Assembly: GCF_900176305.1 (NCBI RefSeq)
Contig: NZ_FWXH01000004.1
Span: 62,001-126,000, forward strand
Direction: 5' to 3'
DNA from: Clostridium acidisoli DSM 12555
GTDB taxonomy: Bacteria > Bacillota > Clostridia > Clostridiales > Clostridiaceae
Length of the DNA: 64,000 nt
In this document: piece after piece, positions 8,837 through 19,480 of the stretch
Position numbering within the stretch: position 1 is the first letter of the stretch
How the letters are laid out: every line of letters starts with the position of its first letter
Made by a program: the position numbers and the translations under genes
Notes under the pieces: generated by a model
The model's database searches: none
What the model was told of the DNA's origin: nothing
Seen by the model: only the letters and a program-made list of their open reading frames with translations

Positions 8837-8888
8837 TCACACAATAAGTTTATAATTCTTAACTTAACTAACGTTAGTTATTGTGTGA
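8837..8888. promoter_or_regulatory. Nested palindromic operator, TetR-like
   Basis: Outer arms TCACACAATAA (8837-8847) and TTATTGTGTGA (8878-8888). Inside is a 16-bp palindrome TAACTAACGTTAGTTA (8865-8880), a form typical of TetR/AcrR-family operators. It ends 21 bp before the start of the glycosyltransferase gene. No TetR gene is adjacent, so the regulator would act in trans. Confidence 0.55.
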
Positions 8889-8909
8889 CTATTTGAGAGG
8901 AGCGTTATT

Positions 8910-10052
8910 ATGAAAAAAAATATTCTTATTATTTCCTCAAATCATACTGGAAATGGACATAAGAGTATAACTGAGGCTTTGTGTGAAAAATTTAAAATGA
9001 GAGAAAATGTAAATGTTCATGTAGTAGACGGGTTCTCTCTTGGAGGGAAGCCGCTCATAGCAGTAGGAAAATCCTATGGAGTTATTACTAGAAATGCTGA
9101 AGGATTATGGGATCTTATATTTGATGTATCTTCAGTTAAGCCTGAATTAATAAATGAAATAATTGAAATAACAATTAAAGAAAAATTTATTAAATTAATT
9201 GAAGAAATCAAACCAGACTTGATTTTATCTGTGCATCCTAATTTTAATGGTTCAATAATAAATTTATTAGATAAGTACAACTATAAAATCCCAGTTGTAA
9301 CACTAATTGCAGATCTTATAAGTATATCTCCACTTTGGGCTGATAAGAGAGCAGAATATATAATAAGTCCCACAGTTGAAGCAAAAGACAAGTGTTTACA
9401 ATACGGAATTCCTAACAATAGAATAAGGGTATTAGGTTTGCCGGTAAGATCAAGATTTCATTATAACAATATAACAAATTTAAAACAATCTAAGGAAGAT
9501 AGAAAAAGATTAAACTGTTTAATTATGAGTGGTGGAGAAGGTGTTGGCAATATGAAAAAAGTTGCCAATATACTTTTAAAAAATTTTGATTGTAACGTAA
9601 ATATTATAGCTGGTAGAAATAAGCAACTTAAAAAGAAACTTGAATTATCTTTAACTCATATTTATGGGGATAGAGTTAAAGTTCATGGGTTTGTAGATAA
9701 CATTCAAGAATTAATGATTACTTCAGATATTGCATTTACAAGAGCAAGTCCAAACGTTATGCTAGAAGTAGCTTCATGTAATGTACCGTTCATTATAACT
9801 GGAGCACTACCAGGCCAAGAAGAAGGCAATCCATACTTTGCTGAAAAGTATAACTTGGGAATATACTGTAACAACATAAAAAATATATACAATGTAGTTT
9901 GTGAGCTTGAAAAAAACAATAATGAAAAATTAGAAGAGATAAAGAGAGCTCAAAGAAAATATATTAATTTTAATAGTGCTGAAGATGTAGTTGATTTTAT
10001 AGATAGTATACCTGTGGATAGAAGTAAAATATCAGTTTTAAGGTCTGTTTAA
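8910..10052 (+). CDS. Processive glycosyltransferase, MGDG synthase/UgtP-like (GT28)
   Basis: 380 residues. The N-terminal half matches the MGDG-synthase domain (ILIISSNHTGNGHKSI, then PDLILSVHPNFNGS and ADLISISPLW), and the C-terminal half is a GT28-type nucleotide-sugar site (MSGGEGVGN, NIIAGRN, HGFVDN, ASPNVMLEVA). Such enzymes transfer glucose or galactose to diacylglycerol on the inner membrane face, giving glycolipids or teichoic acid anchors. A clear paralogue lies at 54625-55770. GAGAGGAGCG precedes the ATG, and a palindromic operator lies upstream. The lipid acceptor and sugar are inferred from the family, not shown by the sequence. Confidence 0.85.
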   Translation: MKKNILIISSNHTGNGHKSITEALCEKFKMRENVNVHVVDGFSLGGKPLIAVGKSYGVITRNAEGLWDLIFDVSSVKPELINEIIEITIKEKFIKLIEEIKPDLILSVHPNFNGSIINLLDKYNYKIPVVTLIADLISISPLWADKRAEYIISPTVEAKDKCLQYGIPNNRIRVLGLPVRSRFHYNNITNLKQSKEDRKRLNCLIMSGGEGVGNMKKVANILLKNFDCNVNIIAGRNKQLKKKLELSLTHIYGDRVKVHGFVDNIQELMITSDIAFTRASPNVMLEVASCNVPFIITGALPGQEEGNPYFAEKYNLGIYCNNIKNIYNVVCELEKNNNEKLEEIKRAQRKYINFNSAEDVVDFIDSIPVDRSKISVLRSV

Positions 10053-10060
10053 TTGAAAGG

Positions 10061-10090
10061 AAAAAGTCTGCCAATTGGTGGACTTTTTTT
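10061..10090 (+). terminator. Terminator after the glycosyltransferase gene
   Basis: AAAAAGTC-TG-CCAATTGG-TG-GACTTTTT hairpin with T-run, 9 bp after the stop codon. Confidence 0.75.
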
Positions 10091-10131
10091 ATTTACTACT
10101 TGTAACTTTCTTAAAATGTTAATAATTTTAT

Positions 10132-10174
10132 TTTTCATAAATATCATTATACGATATAATGATATTTATGAAAA
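10132..10174. promoter_or_regulatory. 43-bp perfect inverted repeat upstream of the MFS gene
   Basis: Arms TTTTCATAAATATCATTATA (10132-10151) and its exact reverse complement (10155-10174) around CGA. The right arm contains TATAAT. It is 94 bp before the MFS start. It is most likely an operator, since no T-run follows the second arm as in a terminator. Confidence 0.6.
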
Positions 10175-10268
10175 TGATTATTTAAATCATATTACCTGGC
10201 AATTTCTTTCTACTATGAATTTGAAGGCTACTTTATACATAAATTACAAGAAAGTATGTGAACGTGAA

Positions 10269-11729
10269 ATGAATACTAAAAAAAGAAATATAATTCTATC
10301 AATAATGGTGGCTATGTTTTTAGGAGCGGTTGAGGGAACAGTTGTAACTACCGCTATGCCAACTATTGTTAAAAGTTTAAATGGGTTTGATAAAATAAGT
10401 TTAGTTTTTTCTGTTTATTTATTGACCTCAGCAATTTCAACACCAATATATGGGAAAATAGCTGACTTATATGGAAGAAAAGCTGCACTGCTTACAGGAA
10501 TTTCAATATTCTTAATAGGAAGTGCACTATGTGGTATAAGCATGAATATGTACGAGCTGATTTTATTTAGAGGACTTCAAGGTATTGGTGCTGGTGCGAT
10601 TTTTACAGTGTCATACACTATAGTTGGTGATGTTTTTGCAGTTGAGGAGAGAGGAAAGGTTCAGGGATGGATTAGTTCTGTATGGGGGATAGCTAGTCTA
10701 CTAGGTCCCTTTTTAGGAGGCTTCTTAATTGATTATATGTCTTGGCATTGGATATTTTATATAAATATTCCATTTGGAATTTTTTCCATTATACTTCTTC
10801 AAAAAAATTTAGATGAGAAGTTTGAAAAAAAAGAAAGCGCTATTGATTATTTAGGTATAGTGACTTTATCCTTTTCTATAATAATATTTTTGTGTACGAT
10901 TTTAGCAATTAATGAAAATACTAAAATATACTCTTTTAAAATAGTAACTCCAATAATTTGTACAATTGTATTGTTAATTGTGTTTTACATTGCAGAAAAA
11001 AGGGCAAAGGATCCATTAATGCCTTTTGATATTTTCTCAACTCAAACCAATATTGTTAATATTATAAGTTTACTTATTTCCGCTATATTGATAGGAACAG
11101 ATGTATATTTGCCAGTGTACATACAAAATGTTTTGGGATTTAGTGCTACTATATCAGGAATTTCATTAGCATCAATGTCTATATCCTGGATTTTATCATC
11201 CTGGATTTTATCAAAAACCATACAAAAGTATGGAGAGAAAATAGTTGTCTTTATTTCAACTTTTATTATTTTTATAAGTACTGTACTTATGTATACACTA
11301 AATGTAAAATCATCATTGGTTCTAGTTGTTATATATGCTTTTATTATTGGATTTGGTTATGGTGGAACATTGACTACTCTTACAATAGTAATTCAAGAAG
11401 CTGTGGATTATGAAAAAAGAGGGGCTGCTACAGGTGCAAATTCCTTGTTAAGAACTATAGGACAAACTGTTGGCGTTGCTGGATTTGGTGTGATATTTAA
11501 CTTAAATATATCAAAATATCTAGGCAAACTTAACATTATAAATGTAAATGCTAGTAATTTATATAGTTCAGGTAAATTAAGCAATAATATTCCCATAGAT
11601 AAAGTTAAAGAATCACTTAATTATGGAATACATTCATTGGTACTTATATTTGTAGTTCTATCAATTATATGTGTTGTAATGTCACTTGTAATGTCAAATT
11701 CACTTAAAGCATCCTCAAGAAATAAATAG
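10269..11729 (+). CDS. MFS drug exporter, DHA2 (14-TMS, EmrB/QacA-like) family
   Basis: 486 residues from the ATG at 10269. The frame is open back to a TTG at 10053, but that stretch contains the previous gene's terminator and a 43-bp palindrome, and DHA2 proteins begin just before helix 1 (NIILSIMVAMFLGAVEG). The sequence shows motif A (GKIADLYGRKAAL), motif C-like GPFLGGFL in helix 5, and about 14 hydrophobic helices. These proton-driven exporters remove lipophilic drugs. It is followed 31 bp later by a heterodimeric ABC exporter. The substrate cannot be predicted. Confidence 0.88.
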   Translation: MNTKKRNIILSIMVAMFLGAVEGTVVTTAMPTIVKSLNGFDKISLVFSVYLLTSAISTPIYGKIADLYGRKAALLTGISIFLIGSALCGISMNMYELILFRGLQGIGAGAIFTVSYTIVGDVFAVEERGKVQGWISSVWGIASLLGPFLGGFLIDYMSWHWIFYINIPFGIFSIILLQKNLDEKFEKKESAIDYLGIVTLSFSIIIFLCTILAINENTKIYSFKIVTPIICTIVLLIVFYIAEKRAKDPLMPFDIFSTQTNIVNIISLLISAILIGTDVYLPVYIQNVLGFSATISGISLASMSISWILSSWILSKTIQKYGEKIVVFISTFIIFISTVLMYTLNVKSSLVLVVIYAFIIGFGYGGTLTTLTIVIQEAVDYEKRGAATGANSLLRTIGQTVGVAGFGVIFNLNISKYLGKLNIINVNASNLYSSGKLSNNIPIDKVKESLNYGIHSLVLIFVVLSIICVVMSLVMSNSLKASSRNK

Positions 11730-11760
11730 AAGGTATATTAGAATAGGAGGACATTTTATT

Positions 11761-13485
11761 TTGGGTTATTTTAAAGTATATATTCATAAATATGGCAAAG
11801 GCTTTTGCACAGCGGTATTTTTTGTTATGATGGAAGCTTTTTGTGATTTGTTACAGCCAACCATCATGTCGAAGATTGTTGACATTGGGGTTGCAAACAA
11901 AAATTTGAATTACGTTATAGAATTGGGAGGAGTAATGCTTCTTGTTACAGCTATTGGTGCAATAGCTGCATCTATTAGAAATGTAGTATCAAGTAATGTA
12001 TCTCAAAAATTTGGAACAGAGCTTAGATCAAATTTATTCAAAAAAATTCAGAGTTTTTCCTTTGAAAGCATTGATAAATTTGAAGGTGGATCATTAGTTA
12101 CTAGACTTACTAATGATGTAACACAGGTACAAAATTTTGTAAATGGATTGATGAGAATATTTGTAAAAGCTCCACTAGTAGGTATTGGAAGCATAATAAT
12201 GGCTGCTAAACTGAATTTGAGGCTTTCAGTTATTTTATTTGCTATTGTTCCTGTTGTTGCTATTCTCATATACATTAATATGAGACTTGGATATCCTTAC
12301 TTCATTAAAATGCAAAAATCAATTGATAATGTTAATGCAACTATACGTGAATATTTATCTGGGGTGAGGGTAGTTAAAGCTTTTAATCGATTTGATTTTG
12401 AAATACAAAGGTTTGAGGAAAAGAATGATATATTAGCAAACACCTCTACAGTAGCTATGAAAATAACTTCTGTTTTTACGCCAGCAATTGCACTTATGGT
12501 GAATTTAGGAATAGTGTTAGTTATATGGATAGGTGGCATAAATGTTAATAAAGGAACTATGCATGTAGGGGAAATAATTGCATTTACAAATTATATGACT
12601 CAAATATTATTTTCACTTATGATGGTTACTAATGTATTTACAATGTTTGTTAGAGCTAGAGCATCTTCAGAACGTATAGGAGAAGTTTTTGCTGAAGAAA
12701 GCAGTATGGTTAATGGAAAGCACAGTTTAGACAATACTAAAATTAAAGGAAGCATAGATTTTGAACATGTATATTTTTCGTATAATAAAGAAAAGGAACC
12801 TGTCCTTAAAGATATATCGTTTAGTTGCAGTAAAGGAGAAACTGTTGGAATAATTGGTTCAACAGGTTCAGGAAAAAGTACACTTGTTAATTTAATTCCT
12901 AGATTTTATGATTGCTTAAGTGGAGAAGTGAAGGTTAATGGAATGAATGTCAAAAATTTAAAAGTTGAAGACTTAAGAAAGAAAATAGCCGTAGTTCCAC
13001 AAAAGGCGTTACTGTTTTCCGGTACTATAGAAGAAAATATGAAATGGGGAAGTGAAAACGCTGAATTTTTTGATATTGAAGAGGCAACTAAAGTGTCTGA
13101 AGCCTATGACTTTATAGAGAAAATTCCAGAGGGTTATAATGCAAGAATAGGACAAGGCGGTGTTAATTTTTCTGGTGGACAAAAGCAGCGTTTATCCATT
13201 GCACGTGCACTTATTAAGAAAGCAGAAATACTAATTCTTGATGATGCTACTAGTGCAGTAGACACTGATACAGAAGTAAGAATAAGAGAAAATTTAAAGA
13301 AATATTCTAAAGATATAACTTGTATTTTAATTGCTCAAAGAATAACGTCAGTAATGGGGGCAGATAAAATTATAGTTTTAGATAATGGAGAAATAAAAGG
13401 AATAGGAAAGCATGATGAGCTTTTAAAAAGTTGTGATGTTTATAAAGATATTTTCCTTTCTCAAATCGGAAAGGAGATGGTATAA
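11761..13485 (+). CDS. ABC exporter half-transporter, subunit 1 (degenerate catalytic site)
   Basis: 574 residues: six-helix exporter domain (1-300), then an ATPase domain with Walker A GSTGSGKST, Q-loop VPQKALLF, signature FSGGQKQR and Walker B LILDDATSAVD. The catalytic Glu after Walker B is Asp, and the H-loop His is replaced (LIAQRITSV rather than AHRLST). These are the changes found in the non-canonical subunit of heterodimeric exporters such as BmrCD and LmrCD. The start is TTG after TAGGAGG. It abuts the next gene with no gap. It probably exports drugs or peptides. Confidence 0.92.
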   Translation: MGYFKVYIHKYGKGFCTAVFFVMMEAFCDLLQPTIMSKIVDIGVANKNLNYVIELGGVMLLVTAIGAIAASIRNVVSSNVSQKFGTELRSNLFKKIQSFSFESIDKFEGGSLVTRLTNDVTQVQNFVNGLMRIFVKAPLVGIGSIIMAAKLNLRLSVILFAIVPVVAILIYINMRLGYPYFIKMQKSIDNVNATIREYLSGVRVVKAFNRFDFEIQRFEEKNDILANTSTVAMKITSVFTPAIALMVNLGIVLVIWIGGINVNKGTMHVGEIIAFTNYMTQILFSLMMVTNVFTMFVRARASSERIGEVFAEESSMVNGKHSLDNTKIKGSIDFEHVYFSYNKEKEPVLKDISFSCSKGETVGIIGSTGSGKSTLVNLIPRFYDCLSGEVKVNGMNVKNLKVEDLRKKIAVVPQKALLFSGTIEENMKWGSENAEFFDIEEATKVSEAYDFIEKIPEGYNARIGQGGVNFSGGQKQRLSIARALIKKAEILILDDATSAVDTDTEVRIRENLKKYSKDITCILIAQRITSVMGADKIIVLDNGEIKGIGKHDELLKSCDVYKDIFLSQIGKEMV

Positions 13486-15330
13486 ATGGCAGATAACAAA
13501 TATAAAACACCAGAAAATATGAATATGCCATTTCAAGGAGCTAGAGGCAGAAGAAGAAATATGGGACCAGTGGAAAAACCTAAGAATTTTAAAGGCACCA
13601 TAAGAAGGCTTTGGAGTTATTTTGGTGCTGAAAGAAAGACTTTTATAATAATATTTATATTTACAATAGTTGATTCTTTAGTTTGTCTTTTAGGGCCATA
13701 TTTAATTGGACGTTCTATTGATGCAATGTCTGGTAAAGGAAACAAGGTTAACTTTAGTCTTTTAACTATAACTGTCTTAACCCTTCTACTTTCATATTTA
13801 GTAGATGCAGGAATAACTCTATTTCAAGGTTTTGCAATGGCTAGTTCCAGTCAGAGAATAGTTAAAGGAATGAGAAATAAGCTGTTTTTTAAGTTGCAAA
13901 AGCTTCCAGTAGCTTTTTTTGATACAAATAGTCATGGGGATATTATGAGTAGGCTGTCAAATGATATAGACAATGTAAGTTCAACTATTTCTCAAGCAAC
14001 TATTCAGCTTATGTCAGGTGTTATAACTGTAATTGGATCATTCTTTATTATGCTAATATTAAGTCCTCTATTAACCTTAGCGAGTTTAATAACAGTACCA
14101 TTAGTGTTTTTGCTAACACGAAATATTGCAAAGAAAACAGGAAAGCTATTTAAAGGGCAACAGGCAGAGCTTGGAAAACTTAATGGACATATTGAGGAAA
14201 CTATATCTGGAATCCATATTGTTAAGGCTTTTAGCCATGAAAGCAAAACTGTAGAAGAATTTGACAAGATAAACGAAGCTTTATGTGAAGTTGGATTAAA
14301 GGCACAAATATTTTCTGGTTTTTTAATGCCAATTATGAATGTAATAAATAATATTGGCTTTGCAGCAGTAGCAGGTGTAGGCGGAGTACTTGCAGTAAAT
14401 AGCATGATAACAGTAGGAGTAATTGCTAGCTTTTTGAGCTATTCAAGACAATTTGTAAGACCTCTTAACAACATCGCAAGTATATTTAATACCCTTCAAT
14501 CGGCAGTAGCAGGTGCAGAAAGAGTATTTGATATATTAGATCAAGAGGACGAAAGAGCAGATGTAGAAAATGCTAAAGAGCTTAATGCACCTAAAGGTCA
14601 TGTCCGATTTGATAATGTATACTTTGGATATAGGAAAGACGTAGATATACTTAAAAATATTAATTTTGAAGCAAAACCAGGTGAAAGCATAGCACTTGTA
14701 GGTCCAACTGGAGCAGGAAAGACTACAATTGTAAATTTACTTACAAGATTTTATGATATTACTGCTGGCAATATATATCTTGATGACGTGGATATAAGGA
14801 ATTATACAAGGGACAGTCTTAGAAATTGCTTTGGTATAGTTTTACAGGATACGTATCTATTTACGGGAACAATAAAAGAAAACATAAAGTATGGAAATCT
14901 TAATGCTAATGATGATGAGATTGAAAATGCTGCTAAAATGGCAAATGCACATGAGTTCATAAAAAGGCTTCCCAAAGGTTATGAAACAGTACTTTCTGAA
15001 AGTGGAAGTAATCTTAGCCAAGGGCAAAGACAACTTCTAGCTATTGCAAGGGCAATTTTAACAAATCCATCTATATTAATATTAGATGAGGCCACAAGTA
15101 GTGTAGATACTCGAACAGAACTAAAAATACAGGAAGCAATGCTTAAGTTAATGGACGGAAGAACTAGCTTTATTATAGCGCATAGACTAAGTACTATTAG
15201 AGATGCTAACAAAATAATGGTAATTGATGATGGGCAGATTATGGAAATAGGAAATCATGAAGAGCTTATAAATAAAAAAGGCAAATATTATAATATGTAT
15301 TTTAATCAATTTAACAATAGTGAAGAGTAG
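13486..15330 (+). CDS. ABC exporter half-transporter, subunit 2 (canonical catalytic site)
   Basis: 614 residues. It has a ~45-residue polar N-terminal extension (GARGRRRNMG), a six-helix domain, then Walker A GPTGAGKTT, Q-loop VLQDTYLF, signature LSQGQRQL, Walker B LILDEATSSVD and H-loop IIAHRLST. The catalytic Glu and His are intact, complementing the degenerate partner. The signature motif is LSQGQ, a known variant. The ATG immediately follows the stop of subunit 1, so the two are translated together and surely assemble as a heterodimer. Confidence 0.93.
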   Translation: MADNKYKTPENMNMPFQGARGRRRNMGPVEKPKNFKGTIRRLWSYFGAERKTFIIIFIFTIVDSLVCLLGPYLIGRSIDAMSGKGNKVNFSLLTITVLTLLLSYLVDAGITLFQGFAMASSSQRIVKGMRNKLFFKLQKLPVAFFDTNSHGDIMSRLSNDIDNVSSTISQATIQLMSGVITVIGSFFIMLILSPLLTLASLITVPLVFLLTRNIAKKTGKLFKGQQAELGKLNGHIEETISGIHIVKAFSHESKTVEEFDKINEALCEVGLKAQIFSGFLMPIMNVINNIGFAAVAGVGGVLAVNSMITVGVIASFLSYSRQFVRPLNNIASIFNTLQSAVAGAERVFDILDQEDERADVENAKELNAPKGHVRFDNVYFGYRKDVDILKNINFEAKPGESIALVGPTGAGKTTIVNLLTRFYDITAGNIYLDDVDIRNYTRDSLRNCFGIVLQDTYLFTGTIKENIKYGNLNANDDEIENAAKMANAHEFIKRLPKGYETVLSESGSNLSQGQRQLLAIARAILTNPSILILDEATSSVDTRTELKIQEAMLKLMDGRTSFIIAHRLSTIRDANKIMVIDDGQIMEIGNHEELINKKGKYYNMYFNQFNNSEE

Positions 15331-15374
15331 AAGTTTATAAAAATGAATTATTATTATCATATTGTTTTATACGG

Positions 15375-16333
<959 letters not shown>

Positions 16334-16439
16334 AGTAATAGCATATTGAGTTAAGTATTAATGAACAGATAGTATTGCTAAATTATCTATGAAAAAATTA
16401 ATTAAGGCATGTGTCGTGATTAAATTTATAATATAAAAA

Positions 16440-16470
16440 AGGGGAGTATAAGTTAATTTTATACTCCTCT
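16440..16470. terminator. Bidirectional terminator between convergent genes
   Basis: Stem AGGGGAGTATAA / TTATACTCCTCT with A-run on one side and TTTATAA on the other, serving the collagen-like gene (+) and the glycosyltransferase (-). Confidence 0.8.
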
Positions 16471-17565
16471 TTATAATTTATTAATAAATTTGCTCTCTAT
16501 TATTGATAAGTTATTAATTAGCCGGGTGTCATTAGGGCTAAATGAAAGTGCTTTTTTTGCACAATTGAGAGATTTTTCATACATGCCAAGCCAATAGCAA
16601 CTTATAGCTTCCAAGTCATATGGTGTGTAATCCCAGCAATATCCCATATTAACGTACGTTGAGGACTTTTTTTCTATTTTTAGAGCTTGTTGTACCATAT
16701 AAAATACCATTTCCCAATTTTCTAATGCATAGGCTATTTTAGCACATTCTATATAAGGATCCCTCATATGAGAGCATTCAGAAATAGCTCTGAAATACCA
16801 AATATATGACTCGGTATAATTTGAAAGCTGAAAGTATGATTTTGCAATCCATCGCATTGAAGCACAACGTTCTTCTTTCCATACAGATGATTTTAGAGAT
16901 AAATGTCTTTTTAAAGTATCAATACATTTTTTCCACATTCCACTATACATATACTCACGACCAAGATAATAATTAACACGATCATCTTCTGGTAATTCAG
17001 AAGCGGCCATTTCTAATAAGGGAAGATAGGAGGTTCTTGGTTTGTTATTATCAGGATAATGGTTAAGAACCATACCATTAGCGAAGACTACTTTTTCAGG
17101 AGGTGTACCCATATACTTTAAACATTCATGTATAGGATAGCACCATTTATAACCATATCTACAATGAACTTTAAAATAGTTGAATTGTATGTCAGGTGTA
17201 CCATCTTCTTTTAAGCTCCAATTGTATAAATAACTAGCCATTTTTGTGCCAGGCATCCAGGAATCTTCAAGACATTTTCTCCAGCCGGTTTCAAAAATCT
17301 CATCTAAGTCGGTACAGACACAAATATCAATGTCTTTAGGTACATGATCAAGTGAAATGTTTCTTGCAACATCAAATCTCCAGGGTTTTACTTCATTTAT
17401 ATATACAATAGCACCGTTTTCCCGAAGTTTTTCTACAGTGCCATCATTAGAACCAGTATCAGTAACTACTATAATATCAGCTTCACTCATAGATTTCATC
17501 CATCTATCAACAAATTGAATTTCATTTTTACATATAGCATAAACACATATTTTATACTTACTCAA
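16471..17565 (-). CDS. GT2-family glycosyltransferase with TPR-like C-terminus
   Basis: 364 residues. The N-terminal ~220 residues are GT-A fold: YAICKNEIQFVDRWM, VVTDTGSNDGT, then the metal/nucleotide-binding DLDEIFE. The C-terminal half carries tetratricopeptide-like helices (ALENWEMVFYMVQQALK, WLGMYEKSLNCAKKAL). It has no signal peptide or membrane helix, so it acts in the cytosol. It is ~50% similar by eye to the next gene, indicating tandem duplication. The start is TTG with GAGGTGAT upstream. It faces a Thr-rich collagen-like protein across a shared terminator, so glycosylation of that protein is a likely role, but this is inferred. Confidence 0.82.
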   Translation of the reverse strand: MSKYKICVYAICKNEIQFVDRWMKSMSEADIIVVTDTGSNDGTVEKLRENGAIVYINEVKPWRFDVARNISLDHVPKDIDICVCTDLDEIFETGWRKCLEDSWMPGTKMASYLYNWSLKEDGTPDIQFNYFKVHCRYGYKWCYPIHECLKYMGTPPEKVVFANGMVLNHYPDNNKPRTSYLPLLEMAASELPEDDRVNYYLGREYMYSGMWKKCIDTLKRHLSLKSSVWKEERCASMRWIAKSYFQLSNYTESYIWYFRAISECSHMRDPYIECAKIAYALENWEMVFYMVQQALKIEKKSSTYVNMGYCWDYTPYDLEAISCYWLGMYEKSLNCAKKALSFSPNDTRLINNLSIIESKFINKL

Positions 17566-17581
17566 ATTATCACCTCAAAGC

Positions 17582-18667
17582 TTACTTTACTTTAAGACTT
17601 ATTAAATAAAGATTATTTTTAAGACGTTCATTTTCTGGAGACATTTCACAAGCTTTTGCAGCATATTTATATGACTTCTCATACAATCCAAGTCTATAAT
17701 TACTAATAGCAGCAAGATCATAAAGGGTATAGTCCCAAGAAGAAATCTCTAAAAGGTAGCTTTCAGTTCTAGTATTAATCTTTAGAGCCTCATTTGTCAT
17801 AAGTTTTACAAGAGGCCAATCGCTTTCTAAATATCCAAGTTGGGCCATATCTAGATATGGTTCGCGAACATAGTGACATTCGGCAATAGCCTTATAAAGC
17901 CACATTCGAGCTTCGTGTAAACTCCCTATATTTTCATAGTCCCTAGCAATAAATCGCATAGCTGCACAACGTTCTTCAGCCCAAGTAGCAGTTGGCATGT
18001 TTAAATATTTTTTTAGAGTAGAAATACTAGCATAATATTTTTTATAATACATATATTCTCTTCCAAGCCAAAATACACCTCTATCATCATCTGGGTTTTC
18101 TTTAGCGGATAACTCTAATAAGGATAGGTATTGACTCCTTGGCTTTGACAAATCAGGATAGTGATTTAAAATTATCTCTGGAATCCAAATAGTGTTTTCC
18201 TTGGCAGTTCCATTATATGCAAGAATTTCGTGTACAGGATGTATCCAATTGAATCCCTTGCGGCTATGAATTTTCTCCATAGGAAACTGCTTATTTGGGC
18301 TACCATCTTCATGATAACTCCAAGTGAAAAGGTAACGAGCACGTGTACAGTTAGGATTCCAAGCTTTTTCAAGTTTTTGTCTCCAACCAGCTTCAAAGAC
18401 TTCATCAAGATCATTAGATACACAAATATCTACGTCTTCCGGAATATGATTCATAGCAATATTTCTTGCTACATCAAATCTCCAAGGTTGTATTTTTTCT
18501 TTATATACTATTGCACCTCTGTTAAGCAGTTTTTTAACAGTAGAATCAGTAGAACCTGTATCAGTAACAATTACAATATCCGCTTCGGTAACAACATTCA
18601 TCCAACGATCAACAAATTGTTCCTCATTTTTACATATAGCATAAACGCATATTTTATATTTATTCAA
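17582..18667 (-). CDS. GT2-family glycosyltransferase with TPR-like C-terminus (paralogue)
   Basis: 361 residues. Same layout as its downstream neighbour: YAICKNEEQFVDRWM, IVTDTGSTDST, acidic motif DLDEVFE, then TPR-like repeats (YRLGLYEKSYKYAAKA near the end). TTG start. It lies 16 bp upstream of the paralogue, so the two form an operon on the minus strand. Differences between the copies are spread evenly, suggesting an old duplication with divergent acceptor or donor use. A shared role in decorating the nearby collagen-like protein is the simplest inference. Confidence 0.82.
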   Translation of the reverse strand: MNKYKICVYAICKNEEQFVDRWMNVVTEADIVIVTDTGSTDSTVKKLLNRGAIVYKEKIQPWRFDVARNIAMNHIPEDVDICVSNDLDEVFEAGWRQKLEKAWNPNCTRARYLFTWSYHEDGSPNKQFPMEKIHSRKGFNWIHPVHEILAYNGTAKENTIWIPEIILNHYPDLSKPRSQYLSLLELSAKENPDDDRGVFWLGREYMYYKKYYASISTLKKYLNMPTATWAEERCAAMRFIARDYENIGSLHEARMWLYKAIAECHYVREPYLDMAQLGYLESDWPLVKLMTNEALKINTRTESYLLEISSWDYTLYDLAAISNYRLGLYEKSYKYAAKACEMSPENERLKNNLYLISLKVK

Positions 18668-18835
18668 ATTAAATCAAACTCCATTCAATCTTTGCATAGT
18701 TATATAAATTTGCATTATAATTAAGCTATTCATATTATATGAAATTGAGATGTAGCTTGACACTATAATAGGATGAATCTAAAAACAAAGGTAATATTAA
18801 AATTAAGGATATAAATGGTGCTTAAAATCCTTTTG

Positions 18836-19480
18836 TTACAAGTCTTTATTCTCAAAAATATTTATGGAAATTATAATGGATACGGTATTAAGCACAATGA
18901 TAAAAATAAGTATCCATAAAATAATTATGGAGTTTGGAGTATATTGCAAATTTGCTAGAATACTGTTTATAGGTTTTTTTAGGTAAGGATACAAGATTCC
19001 AGGTAAGAAGAAAGCAGCAAAAAACAACATAATATTAAAATATCTTGACTTTAAGTAACCAAATTTAAAGTAGACGGGGAAAAATATAGAACATAATAAA
19101 GAAGCACATGTCATGGAACTTAATATAGGAATCAATATGTCCTCCAAAGCATTAAATTTATTAATATTTAGTACTGTTAATAAGACTATAGAGATTATAA
19201 TTCCGAGTACGAGAAAAATAAAAGCCGATAAATATTTTCCTAAAACAATATCATTTCTTTTTATAGGAAGACTTGCAAATAATACATTTGAATTATTCTT
19301 ATCATCAATAGAGCATGCACCCATAATTGAAGTATATGCAATTACTATAGGAACAAAATTCATCAGGTTTATAGTTGAGTTAGTAAAAGTAATTAGTAGA
19401 GCATAAGCAATTATAAAAATAATTGTTACGAGTATAATTTTTTTTTGAATAACAATATCTTTTAAAGCTAAATTAAACAT
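18836..19480 (-). CDS. ABC-2 type transporter permease
   Basis: 214 residues from the ATG at 19480, which has AAGGAG 8 nt upstream; the frame extends 9 nt further to GTG codons. About six hydrophobic helices are visible. The first loop carries SIDDKNNSNVLFASLPIKRNDIVLGKYL, a pattern of ABC2_membrane_5-type permeases. The start overlaps the end of the ATPase gene by 8 bp. It is the third gene of the GntR-ATPase-permease operon; such YtrA-type operons often respond to cell-wall-active compounds. The substrate is unknown. Confidence 0.82.
   Translation of the reverse strand: MFNLALKDIVIQKKIILVTIIFIIAYALLITFTNSTINLMNFVPIVIAYTSIMGACSIDDKNNSNVLFASLPIKRNDIVLGKYLSAFIFLVLGIIISIVLLTVLNINKFNALEDILIPILSSMTCASLLCSIFFPVYFKFGYLKSRYFNIMLFFAAFFLPGILYPYLKKPINSILANLQYTPNSIIILWILIFIIVLNTVSIIISINIFENKDL

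Noticed and set aside
10053-10268. N-terminal extension of the MFS exporter from TTG 10053
   Set aside because: The extension covers the previous gene's terminator and a 43-bp palindrome; homologues begin near the ATG at 10269.
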